From: JBCCEV01 sp039030125
GTDB taxonomy: Bacteria > Pseudomonadota > Gammaproteobacteria > Ga0077536
NCBI GenBank assembly: GCA_039030125.1
Contig: JBCCEV010000022.1
Span: 1 to 34,357 of the forward strand
Length of the DNA: 34,357 nt
Reading direction: 5' to 3'
This document shows, one piece after another, positions 6,651 through 14,340 of the stretch (positions are counted from its first letter, which is position 1; every line of letters begins with the position of its first letter). Below the pieces are notes generated by a model. That model saw only the letters and a program-made list of their open reading frames with translations, did not search any database and had not been told where the DNA came from. A program made the position numbers and the translations under genes.

Positions 6651-7829
6651 CTACTTCTCGTTGCCGTAAATGAACCACAATCCGCCGCCGCCGAAATCAC
6701 CGCCCTGAAATTTCCCGGAGCGTTTGGCTTGCGCGACTTGAAAGGCGCTGGGGATCATTTCTTCGAGCTCTTTGTTCGGGTCGAAGCCTGCATCCGCCGA
6801 TAGTTTCTTGAGGTCCATTTCATGGGATCGCGCCCAAAAGGGCTCGTTGTTGTTGCGCGTGTCCCAGTCAAGCATGAAGGCGTCGAACTCATCCATCATT
6901 TTGTAAGGAGGCGTCTCGGCGTGCAGCATCTTGCCGCCGGGCTTCAATAAGCGTTGGGATTCTTTAACGATATTGCGCATCGCTTTATCAGAGGTTTCGT
7001 GCAGCAGAATATGGGAGACGATCAAGTCAAATGATTCGTCCTCAAAGTTCATCGATTCCGCATTCTGCTGAGAAAAATGAATCGCCGCGCCCAAATCTTC
7101 CGCGCGAGCGTGCGCATAACGCAACATTGGGGCCGCGACATCGACGGCATGAATCTCCGCGTGAGGAAAAGCTCTCGCATACGGTAGCGTGCTGTGTCCA
7201 ACCGAGCAGCCCAAATCGAGAATGCGTTGGGGTTTGAAATCCGGGTGATTCTCTTCGAGCCACAGAACAATGCTCGCGCCCATGTCATCGTTATAAGGCC
7301 CCATTTGGCCCATGGCGTAAACATGCACCGCGCGGTCGTAGACCATGCCGGGCGACGCATCTTCAGGCGCAAACTCACTGTGATAACCACCGGGCTGACA
7401 ATGAATATCAACCGCGGTGTGGTACCGGGGTGTTTGCAAATTTGCATCGAGCGTTAGCGACCCTAGCTTGCCCGTCGCGTGCTTGGTTACCGCATCGTTG
7501 CGGGCGGCTAAATCGCGTGCCACCGGGATCTGGCATGCCGACCACATCATTTCCTGACTGGTGCGCAAGAGCGTCGAAAACATCTGGTAGTAGCCATTTT
7601 TCGTCATGACATCCCGAACTTCGAAGCGATCCTTGGGCGCGCGTTGATTGTTGCGCTCGAAACGCGGTTTTACTTTGGTCTCGTAGGTTTCTCGATTGCC
7701 CGCGTGCACATACTTAACGAGGTACTCTTTATACGAGCGAACGAATTCCTGGCGCGATTTTTCGTCGTGAGTCGTCGGTGGTAGTACCGCATGTTCGGCT
7801 TGCTTGCTTATGTTGAGCGTCGATGCCAT
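6651..7829 (-). CDS. SAM-dependent class I methyltransferase with long N-terminal domain
   Basis: The protein is 392 residues from the ATG complementary to 7827-7829 (MASTLNISKQ), which has a GAGAGACC-like ribosome site. Starts further upstream would run into the divergent HyuA leader. Residues 1-190 form a domain I do not recognise, with RSYKEYLVKYVHAGN and FSTLLRTSQEMMWSACQIPV. Residues 200-330 are a Rossmann methyltransferase: motif I ILDLGCSVGHST (203-214), acidic AVD ending motif II (D230), then NAESMNFEDESFDLIVSH and LLKPGGKMLHAE. The tail is glycine-rich (GGDFGGGGLWFIYG). The substrate is unknown. The divergent orientation to hyuA suggests shared regulation in the roughly 107-bp gap. 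Confidence 0.87.
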   Translation of the reverse strand: MASTLNISKQAEHAVLPPTTHDEKSRQEFVRSYKEYLVKYVHAGNRETYETKVKPRFERNNQRAPKDRFEVRDVMTKNGYYQMFSTLLRTSQEMMWSACQIPVARDLAARNDAVTKHATGKLGSLTLDANLQTPRYHTAVDIHCQPGGYHSEFAPEDASPGMVYDRAVHVYAMGQMGPYNDDMGASIVLWLEENHPDFKPQRILDLGCSVGHSTLPYARAFPHAEIHAVDVAAPMLRYAHARAEDLGAAIHFSQQNAESMNFEDESFDLIVSHILLHETSDKAMRNIVKESQRLLKPGGKMLHAETPPYKMMDEFDAFMLDWDTRNNNEPFWARSHEMDLKKLSADAGFDPNKELEEMIPSAFQVAQAKRSGKFQGGDFGGGGLWFIYGNEK

Positions 7830-7936
7830 GGTTGGTCTCTCATTCGGTCTTGGGCTTGTGTCGAAATCTAGCTCAAATCGGATGGCGAGGCTATGCCCCG
7901 TGCGACCCGGACACAACAAAGAACGGAGCCCACCAC

Positions 7937-9988
7937 ATGCCCTACCGTCTCGGTGTAGACGTCGGCGGTACATTTACCGACGTTTTGTTAGTAGACGATC
8001 ATAATGGTGCAACCCACACCGCCAAAGTGCCCTCTACGCCCGACGACTCCTCGATCGGTGTGCTCAATGGGATTACCCGGGCCTGCGAGCAAGCTGCCAT
8101 TGACCCCGCAAGTATCACGCAGGTCATGCACGGCACCACGGTTGCCACAAATACGGTACTTACCGGCACCGGCGCCAAGGTTGGCTTGGTCACCACGCGG
8201 GGCTATCGGCAAGTTCTTCATATCGCCCGTTCTTTCGTGCCCGGTGGCCTGGGCGCTTGGGTGATCTACAACAAATCTGCGCCGATGGCGCCCCTTGAAT
8301 TAACCATTGAGGCCCACGAGCGCATGAGCGCCAAAGGTGAAGTGGTGACACCGCTCGGCGAAGCCGAGATCGAAGCCGCGCTCAACGGTCTCAAGGATCA
8401 GGGGATTGAGTCACTAACGGTGAGTCTCATCAACGCCTATGCGAACGATGCCCATGAGCAACAGATCAAGGCGATCGCCGAAAAGCTCATGCCTGAGGTC
8501 CCGGTGTCCATCTCCTCTGAGGTGATCCCCGAGATGCAGGAATACGAACGCACCGTGACCACGGTTGCCAACTCCTATGTCCGACCGCGCGTTGAGAACT
8601 ACATTCGCAACCTCACCCGCGAATTGGGCGAGAAGATGCCCGAGGTTAAGCTCAGCATCCTGCGTTCGGACGGCGGCCTGTCATCGGCGGATGCAGCGGC
8701 CAGCTATCCGGTTAACCTATTGATGAGCGGGCCCGCCGGCGGGGTTGCCGGCGCCGCATGGATCGCGGCCAAGGCTGGATTCAAAAATCTGCTAACCCTG
8801 GACATGGGCGGCACTTCCACCGACGTCGCCTTGGTGGAAGACAGCAAGGCGCAATTGCGACGCGAGACCACGGTCGGTGATGTGACTGTCAGAGCGTCCT
8901 CGATTGATGTCAGAACCGTTGGCGCCGGCGGCGGATCCATCGCGCATGTTCCGGAGCTGACCAAAGCGCTGCGGGTAGGCCCACAGAGCGCCGGCGCCGA
9001 GCCTGGCCCCGCGGCTTATCAGAAAGGCGGGCGCGAGCCCACGGTAACCGATGCTAACGTCGTTCTTGGTTACTTGCCTGCAACTGCGATGCTTGGTGGC
9101 GACATGGCCATCGATGCGGCGGCGGCGAATACCGCGGTTGCAACCATTGGCGAGGCCTTGGGACTGCCACCCGAAGACGCGGCGGAAGGGATCTACAACA
9201 TTGTCAACGAGAACATGTTTGGCGCACTTCGTCTGGTGTCCGTAGAAAAAGGTTATGACCCTCGGGATTTCGCTCTAATTGCCTTCGGCGGCGCGGGTGC
9301 TTTACACGCCAATGCGCTCGCCAAGCTGATGCACGCCTGGCCCGTGATCGTACCGCCAGGTCCTGGCGTGTTGTGCGCGTTAGGTGACGCGACAACGCGG
9401 CTGCGTAATGAAAGCTCCCGAACGCTGGTCGCGCGTTTCGAGGAAACAGATGCTGCGAGGTTGAAAAAGATCTTATTGGAACTCGGTCAAGTTGCCAGTG
9501 AGAGCCTGATCGCCGACGGCGTTGCACAAACCGATCTCGAAATTAATTACCAAGTTGATGTGCGCTATCGCGGGCAAGGCCTGTCGCTACCAATTGACGT
9601 GGACGGCAGCGAACTGGACAACATCATCGAGGCCATCGGTGAAAAATTCGATCAATTACACGAGCAACTATTTACCTTTGCCCTCGAAGAGGAAAAGGAA
9701 ACGGTGAATCTCCGAGCGACTGTCCAACAAAGTGCTCAACCGATTGCCCTGAACGCTTCGAGCAAAGGCGGCAATAAAGAGAATGCTGAGCTCGGCTCCC
9801 ATCGCATTTACTACGAAAAAAAGTGGCACCAAGCGATGATTTACGACCGCGATAAACTCGGTGCCGGCGACGTTATTAATGGCCCCGCCGTAGTCACGGA
9901 AATGGATGCCACGACCCTGATACTGCCGGAGCACGCGGCGACGGTGGATGATTGGGGCAATCTACTGATCCAACCGATGGAGGCATAA
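7937..9988 (+). CDS. hyuA: Hydantoinase/oxoprolinase family protein, HyuA-type subunit (cluster 1)
   Basis: This 683-residue protein is the ATPase-type subunit of hydantoinase/5-oxoprolinase/acetone-carboxylase-like enzymes, which use ATP to activate an amide, ketone or carboxylate. The ATG at 7937 (MPYRLGVDVGGTFTDVLLVD) has a GGAG site. The actin-like ASKHA fold is marked by GVDVGGTFTD (6-15), HGTTVATNTVLTG, LLMSGPAGGVAGAAW, LTLDMGGTSTDVALVED and AGGGSIAHV, then VGPQSAGAEPGPAAY and PTVTDANVVLGYLP. IAFGGAGALHANALA and the C-terminal CCP-like beta domain follow. Length is normal. HyuB begins 2 bases after the stop. Which ring or carbonyl it acts on cannot be told; N-methylhydantoin, oxoproline and carboxylase activities all occur in this family. 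Confidence 0.93.
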   Translation: MPYRLGVDVGGTFTDVLLVDDHNGATHTAKVPSTPDDSSIGVLNGITRACEQAAIDPASITQVMHGTTVATNTVLTGTGAKVGLVTTRGYRQVLHIARSFVPGGLGAWVIYNKSAPMAPLELTIEAHERMSAKGEVVTPLGEAEIEAALNGLKDQGIESLTVSLINAYANDAHEQQIKAIAEKLMPEVPVSISSEVIPEMQEYERTVTTVANSYVRPRVENYIRNLTRELGEKMPEVKLSILRSDGGLSSADAAASYPVNLLMSGPAGGVAGAAWIAAKAGFKNLLTLDMGGTSTDVALVEDSKAQLRRETTVGDVTVRASSIDVRTVGAGGGSIAHVPELTKALRVGPQSAGAEPGPAAYQKGGREPTVTDANVVLGYLPATAMLGGDMAIDAAAANTAVATIGEALGLPPEDAAEGIYNIVNENMFGALRLVSVEKGYDPRDFALIAFGGAGALHANALAKLMHAWPVIVPPGPGVLCALGDATTRLRNESSRTLVARFEETDAARLKKILLELGQVASESLIADGVAQTDLEINYQVDVRYRGQGLSLPIDVDGSELDNIIEAIGEKFDQLHEQLFTFALEEEKETVNLRATVQQSAQPIALNASSKGGNKENAELGSHRIYYEKKWHQAMIYDRDKLGAGDVINGPAVVTEMDATTLILPEHAATVDDWGNLLIQPMEA

Positions 9989-9990
9989 GC

Positions 9991-11862
9991 ATGCCAGCGC
10001 GTTTGATTGAGACCAACCAACAGGCGTTCCAGGCCACCGACATCGATCCGGTCAGTCTAGACATTATCGAAAATGCACTGAAAAACGCGCGCTTTGAAAT
10101 GGACGCCGTCTTGTTCCGCACCGCCATGTCGCCCGGGATCCGTGAACAGCATGATGAATTCCCCCTCATCGCAAACCGCGACGGCAAAATGGTCGTGGGT
10201 CAATTTGGGTCCTTTATTCATGGCTTCATGAGCGCTTATGACGGCGAGATCGAACAGGGCGACATCTTCCTGACCACCGATCCCTATTCGTGTAACGGCG
10301 CCATCAGCCATGCGAACGATTGGCTGGTACTGATGCCAATTTTCAAGGATGGGCGTCTGCTGGCCTGGACGGCGATGTTCGGTCACATGACTGATATTGG
10401 CGGCAAGGTGCCAGGCAGCCTGCCAACCGATGCGCGTCAGATCTACGAGGAAGGGATTGTCGTCCCTCCGATCAAGATCTATAAAAAAGGCGAGCTGCAA
10501 TCCGATCTGCTCAAAGTGATCCTGCATAACTGCCGCCTACCGCATTGGAATCGCTCGGACTTTAATGCCATTGTTGCCGCCTGCCGCACCGCCGAGCGCC
10601 GGGTCACCGAGTTGGCCGAACGTTTTGGCGACGACACCTTGCATGGCGCCATGGGGGAATTGCTGGACCGCAACCGGCGTGCCATGGCAGCACTAATCCA
10701 AGCCGCTATTCCAACCGAGAAACGTTACTTCGAGGATTTTCTTTGCGACGATGGTATGGGCATGGGGCCGTACAAAATCGCCTGCACCATGTGGCGCGAA
10801 GGCGAGCGCGTTATTTTTGATTTTTCCGATACCGATCCGCAGTCGGTGGGTTCTATCAACTTCTATCTGAACGAAGAAATGTTCAAAATGTTCTGCGGCG
10901 TTTTCATGATCATGGTCTTCGATCCACAGATCATGTTTAACGACGGCTTCTACGATCTCATGGAAGTTCGGATACCTGAAGGATCATTGCTCAAACCCCG
11001 CCACCCTGCGGCGCTCTCGTGCCGAACACACGCGCTGGGACGGATTTTCGATGTGATCAGTGGCTTACTGGGTCAAGGCAGTCCGGATCTCATGTGCGCC
11101 GCAGGTTTCTCCGACAGTCCACATTTCATGTACTCCGGTTATGACCGCGATGGGGAGTGGTATCAGCTTTACCAAATTGGCTTTGGCGGGATCCCCGGCC
11201 GGCCAATGGGAGACGGTCCCGACGGCCATTCGCTGTGGCCCAGCTTCACCAACGTACCCAACGAGTTTTTGGAAAGTTATTTCCCGCTGCGAATAGAAAC
11301 TTATGAAACGATTGCCGATACCGGCGGTGCCGGACGGCACCGGGGCGGCAATGGCGTGCGCGTCGGTTACCGTTTTCTGGAGCCTGGTGAAATATCTGTG
11401 CACGATGATCGCTGGTTGACTTACCCTTGGGGCGTTAATGGCGGCGCGCCAGGTGGCCGCAGCCAAAAAATCCTAAAACGCGCCGACGGATCGCAATCAC
11501 TGATCGAGTCCAAGTGCGATCGGATAGAAGTCGACGAAGGTGACTTGCTGTTATTTGATACCTGGGGCGGCGGCGGCTGGGGAGATCCTCTCGAGCGGCC
11601 AATCTCAGACGTCGTCGCGGATGTCCATCGAGGTCTCGTGACCGTCGCCGGTGCGCAAAACTATGGTGTGATTATCAAAGGCGACGGCAGTGCCGACGAA
11701 GCCGCTAGTGTCGAACTTCGCCAAGACATGAAGGAAATGCGCGAAGAAGTGCCGCTGTTCAATCGCGGTGGATCGATAGAGCAATTGCGCGAGCGTTGCC
11801 GTATGGAAACGGGCTTGGAACCACCCATGCCACCAAGCTTCACAACGCGTCGGCGCGCTTAA
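9991..11862 (+). CDS. hyuB: Hydantoinase B/oxoprolinase family protein, HyuB-type subunit (cluster 1)
   Basis: This is the 623-residue partner of the preceding HyuA, starting 2 bases after its stop with GATGGAGG as ribosome site inside hyuA's end. HyuB family landmarks are DPVSLDIIENALKNARFEMD, the FRTAMSPGIREQHDEFPL segment, FLTTDPYSCNGAISHANDW, TAMFGHMTDIGG, the EEGIVVPPIKIYKKG strand, and the C-terminal glycine-rich YETIADTGGAGRHRGGNGVR and FDTWGGGGWGDPLERP. The last two are the family's conserved oxyanion or active-site loops. A C-terminal tail of about 60 residues follows (KEMREEVPLFNRGG...). In family enzymes HyuA and HyuB form a complex. The FAD-linked oxidase begins 26 bases downstream, so all belong to one transcript. 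Confidence 0.92.
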   Translation: MPARLIETNQQAFQATDIDPVSLDIIENALKNARFEMDAVLFRTAMSPGIREQHDEFPLIANRDGKMVVGQFGSFIHGFMSAYDGEIEQGDIFLTTDPYSCNGAISHANDWLVLMPIFKDGRLLAWTAMFGHMTDIGGKVPGSLPTDARQIYEEGIVVPPIKIYKKGELQSDLLKVILHNCRLPHWNRSDFNAIVAACRTAERRVTELAERFGDDTLHGAMGELLDRNRRAMAALIQAAIPTEKRYFEDFLCDDGMGMGPYKIACTMWREGERVIFDFSDTDPQSVGSINFYLNEEMFKMFCGVFMIMVFDPQIMFNDGFYDLMEVRIPEGSLLKPRHPAALSCRTHALGRIFDVISGLLGQGSPDLMCAAGFSDSPHFMYSGYDRDGEWYQLYQIGFGGIPGRPMGDGPDGHSLWPSFTNVPNEFLESYFPLRIETYETIADTGGAGRHRGGNGVRVGYRFLEPGEISVHDDRWLTYPWGVNGGAPGGRSQKILKRADGSQSLIESKCDRIEVDEGDLLLFDTWGGGGWGDPLERPISDVVADVHRGLVTVAGAQNYGVIIKGDGSADEAASVELRQDMKEMREEVPLFNRGGSIEQLRERCRMETGLEPPMPPSFTTRRRA

Positions 11863-11888
11863 TTTCTTTCAGTGGCGGGAGCATTTCA

Positions 11889-13481
11889 ATGAACGCTAAT
11901 CCTAATGACATTCCGAACGTCCTCTCGCAGATCGCGCGGATCGTTGGTCCCGATAACGTCACCGACGATGAGGTACAAAGGAAATTTTTCTCTACCGATC
12001 TCGGTTACGTTCCGGGACAGATCGCGGCGCTCGTGGCGGCACCGGCCAACGCCGTGGAACTGGCCGCGGTGGTGAAAGTGGTTTCACAGGCGGGCATGGC
12101 GGTGGTGCCGCGCGGTGGGGGTATGTCCTATACCCGCGGCTATCAACCAGAGCGCGGCGATTCCCTGCTCGTCGATATGCGGCGCATGGATCAGATCATC
12201 GAAATCAACGAGGAAGACATGTATGTCACGGTCGCTAGCGGCTGCACTTGGAAGGCCCTCTACGAAGCATTGATGGACAAGAATCTCCGCACGCCGTATT
12301 TCGGCCCACTGTCTGGAATGTATGCAACCGTCGGGGGTGCAATTTCGCAGAACAGCCTGTTTCTGGGATCGGGCACTTACAACACCGTCGCCGAAAGCGT
12401 GATCGGACTGAAAGTCATTCTGGCCGATGGCAGCGTCGTGCAAACAGGTTCGGCCGCACACAAGAATGGTCAGCCGTTCTTTCGCCATTTCGGTCCGGAC
12501 ATGACCGGCGTTTTCACGGCGGACACCGGCGCTTTTGGTATCAAGGCCGAAGCGACGTTGCGCCTTATCGAGGCGCCTCAAGTCACACTGTTTATGTCTT
12601 TCGGCTTTGAAACCATTGAGGAAATGATCGCGGCGCAGGCCGCGCTCGCGCGCAAACGGATCTGCGCGGAGTGCTACGGATTCGATCCTTATTACAACAA
12701 AGGCTTTGAGAATCAGGGCTTCACCTTCAAAGAAGGCTTGGCGGTGTTGCGCGACGTTGCGGGTTCCGAAGGCGGTATCAAAGGTTTGTGGAGTTCGTTC
12801 AAAGTCGCTTCTTCGGGTAAGACATTTTTGCGCGACGTCAATTATTCACTGCACATGACCTTCGATAGCTACGACAAAGATGTCGCTTTTCGAGGCCTTG
12901 AGCTCGCGCGCGGGATTTGTGGTGAACATGGCGGCGTGGAGATCGACAACACGCTGCCAACCGTGTTTCGCGCCCATCCCTTCGGCGGCGTGCGCACCGT
13001 TTTGTTGGGTGCCGACGGCGAAGCTTGGCTGCCCATTCACGGCTTCATGCCGTTGTCGAAAGCGGTTGAAGTGGGCAGCGCCACCGAGGCTTTTTTCGCC
13101 GAGCATCGCGAGGAGATGGAAGCGTTCGGGATAAAAAGTTCTTACCTAACCGCATTCTCCGGGACCGAGTTTTTGATCGAGCCGAGTATTTATTGGCATG
13201 ACGAAATCGATGAGTTCCGATTGAGCCTCATCGAGGAAGAATTTGCCCAGAAATGGCGAGAAATTCCCGCTGATCAGAAGAGGCGCAAGGTCGCGCTGGC
13301 GTTACGCGATGGCCTGCGTGATCTCTATGACCAACATGGCTGCTGCCATCTGCAACTAGGCAAGTACTACCCCTATCAAGAGTTGATTGCCGATCCTGGC
13401 TTGAAAAAGTTACTAGAGGGGATCAAATCCACCATCGATCCCGATAGCCAAATGAATCCAGGCTCATTGGGACTTCGCTAG
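11889..13481 (+). CDS. FAD-binding (PCMH-type) oxidoreductase, vanillyl-alcohol-oxidase/GlcD superfamily
   Basis: This 530-residue flavoenzyme has a PCMH-type FAD domain (about 35-245) and a C-terminal FAD-linked oxidase domain. Visible landmarks are VVPRGGGMSYTRGY and MRRMDQIIEINEEDMYVTVASG in the first pyrophosphate-binding module, then YFGPLSGMYATVGGAISQNS and the DTGAFGIKAEATLRLI segment. The end, DPDSQMNPGSLGL, is the family's usual closing motif. Such enzymes oxidise alcohols, hydroxy acids or phenols. The ATG at 11889 was chosen because GGGAG lies 7 bases upstream and the earlier in-frame start overlaps HyuB. Sitting between HyuB and the Prx-like selenoprotein, it may oxidise the hydantoinase product or substrate. 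That link is inference. Confidence 0.88.
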   Translation: MNANPNDIPNVLSQIARIVGPDNVTDDEVQRKFFSTDLGYVPGQIAALVAAPANAVELAAVVKVVSQAGMAVVPRGGGMSYTRGYQPERGDSLLVDMRRMDQIIEINEEDMYVTVASGCTWKALYEALMDKNLRTPYFGPLSGMYATVGGAISQNSLFLGSGTYNTVAESVIGLKVILADGSVVQTGSAAHKNGQPFFRHFGPDMTGVFTADTGAFGIKAEATLRLIEAPQVTLFMSFGFETIEEMIAAQAALARKRICAECYGFDPYYNKGFENQGFTFKEGLAVLRDVAGSEGGIKGLWSSFKVASSGKTFLRDVNYSLHMTFDSYDKDVAFRGLELARGICGEHGGVEIDNTLPTVFRAHPFGGVRTVLLGADGEAWLPIHGFMPLSKAVEVGSATEAFFAEHREEMEAFGIKSSYLTAFSGTEFLIEPSIYWHDEIDEFRLSLIEEEFAQKWREIPADQKRRKVALALRDGLRDLYDQHGCCHLQLGKYYPYQELIADPGLKKLLEGIKSTIDPDSQMNPGSLGLR

Positions 13482-13538
13482 GGGATTTTTGAGCTAAGCT
13501 ATTGGGTAGGTTTCGCATTCAGTTTCGGGCTGATTGAT

Positions 13539-14267
13539 ATGGTCCTTGCCGCCTCAGCTTTCTCGATTGTTCTTGGCGCCACCTTAGATTGGGCATGGCA
13601 CGCTTGGCGGGTCAAAATGCGCCAGGCGCGCTGGGGTTACTTTCTGGCATGGGGGCTGGGGATCGTTCTTGGTATTTATGCGCTTTTCCAAGCCAACGGC
13701 GGCGCGGCATTCGCCTGGATTGCGGTGGTCCTGGGTTCGATGCTGGTGTTGTTTGCGGCCCTCAGCGCGCAACGCTTGAGTCAAAATTCCATCAAGGAAG
13801 GTGACACGATTCCCCAATTTACGGGTTTGGACGCGAATGGAGAGCCCTTCGAATCGAGTGATCTGGAAGGCAAACGATTACTCATTAAATTCTTTCGCGG
13901 TCATTGGTGACCTTACTGTGTCGCCGAGTTGCGGCGATGGGAAGAACTGCGGCCCGAGCTCGATGCCCTCGGGATCCAAATACTCGCGGTGTGCACCGAC
14001 AAACCAGCGATGATCAAGTCGGGACAGGGAATGCACGGCTTGCAGGCGATTTTCGTTGCAGATCCCAGCCTCGAGGTGGTCGACAAGTTCGGGTTACGCA
14101 ACCACAACCTGCAGATCAAACCGCCAAACGTTCCAGGTTTGCCAGTACCGACCACGATCATCACCGACGAGCAAGGGGTGGTCCGTTGGCTTGATCAAGC
14201 GGAGCATTATTCGCACCGCTCCGATCCCGAACGAGTGCGCGCAGCTCTGGCTCAAGCCTTCCGGTGA
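13539..14267 (+). CDS. Membrane-anchored peroxiredoxin/thioredoxin-fold (AhpC/TSA-like) selenoprotein; TGA at 13908-13910 read as Sec
   Basis: Reading TGA 13908-13910 as selenocysteine joins two halves in the same frame into a 242-residue protein. Residues 1-80 carry two or three hydrophobic segments (around 3-20, 33-51 and 57-77), so it is probably an inner-membrane protein. The exposed redox domain begins EGDTIPQFTGLDANGEPFESSDL, then KRLLIKFFRGHW-U-P-Y-C, where most homologues have Cys at U124. It continues with VAELRRWEELRPELDALGIQ, the LAVCTDK strand and the cis-Pro motif GLPVPTTIITD. U124 and C127 would form a selenenylsulfide pair. Its 19-codon upstream gap to the FAD oxidase has no other start codon, and the ATG has only a poor ribosome site. 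Prx-like selenoproteins are a known family. A peroxide- or disulfide-reducing role is inferred. Confidence 0.9.
13919..13939 (+). promoter_or_regulatory. Predicted bacterial SECIS element of the Prx-like gene
   Basis: After the TGA at 13908-13910, TCGCCG (13921-13926) pairs perfectly with CGGCGA (13932-13937), closing a five-base loop AGTTG. Two further G-T wobble pairs (13920/13938 and 13919/13939) can extend the stem. GT of the loop lies at 13928-13929, 18-19 nt after the TGA, within the usual bacterial SECIS distance. The codons here also encode the conserved VAELRRW helix, so structure and coding overlap, as expected for bacterial SECIS. Confidence 0.75.
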
Positions 14268-14308
14268 GGCGCCACGCTCAAAAAGCATCGTCACGAACCT
14301 GACTTCGA

Positions 14309-14340
14309 CCCGCGACCTAGCTCGCTTTGCGGGTTTCTAG
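14309..14340 (+). terminator. Possible intrinsic terminator for the selenoprotein transcript
   Basis: ACCCGC (14309-14314) can pair with GCGGGT (14330-14335), followed by TTCTA on the plus strand. It lies 40 bases past the selenoprotein stop and overlaps the 3' end of the convergent CoA ligase. The loop is long and the T-run short, so support is weak. Confidence 0.25.

Noticed and set aside
7823..7936. Upstream start for HyuA at 7823
   Set aside because: It would overlap the divergent methyltransferase start; the family begins at MPYRLGVDVGGTFTD with its own ribosome site.
13908..13910. TGA as the true stop of a 123-residue membrane protein, with a separate gene starting at TTG 13929
   Set aside because: The two parts are in the same frame and together make one redox domain with an uninterrupted FFRGHW-x-PYC motif; a SECIS-like hairpin follows.
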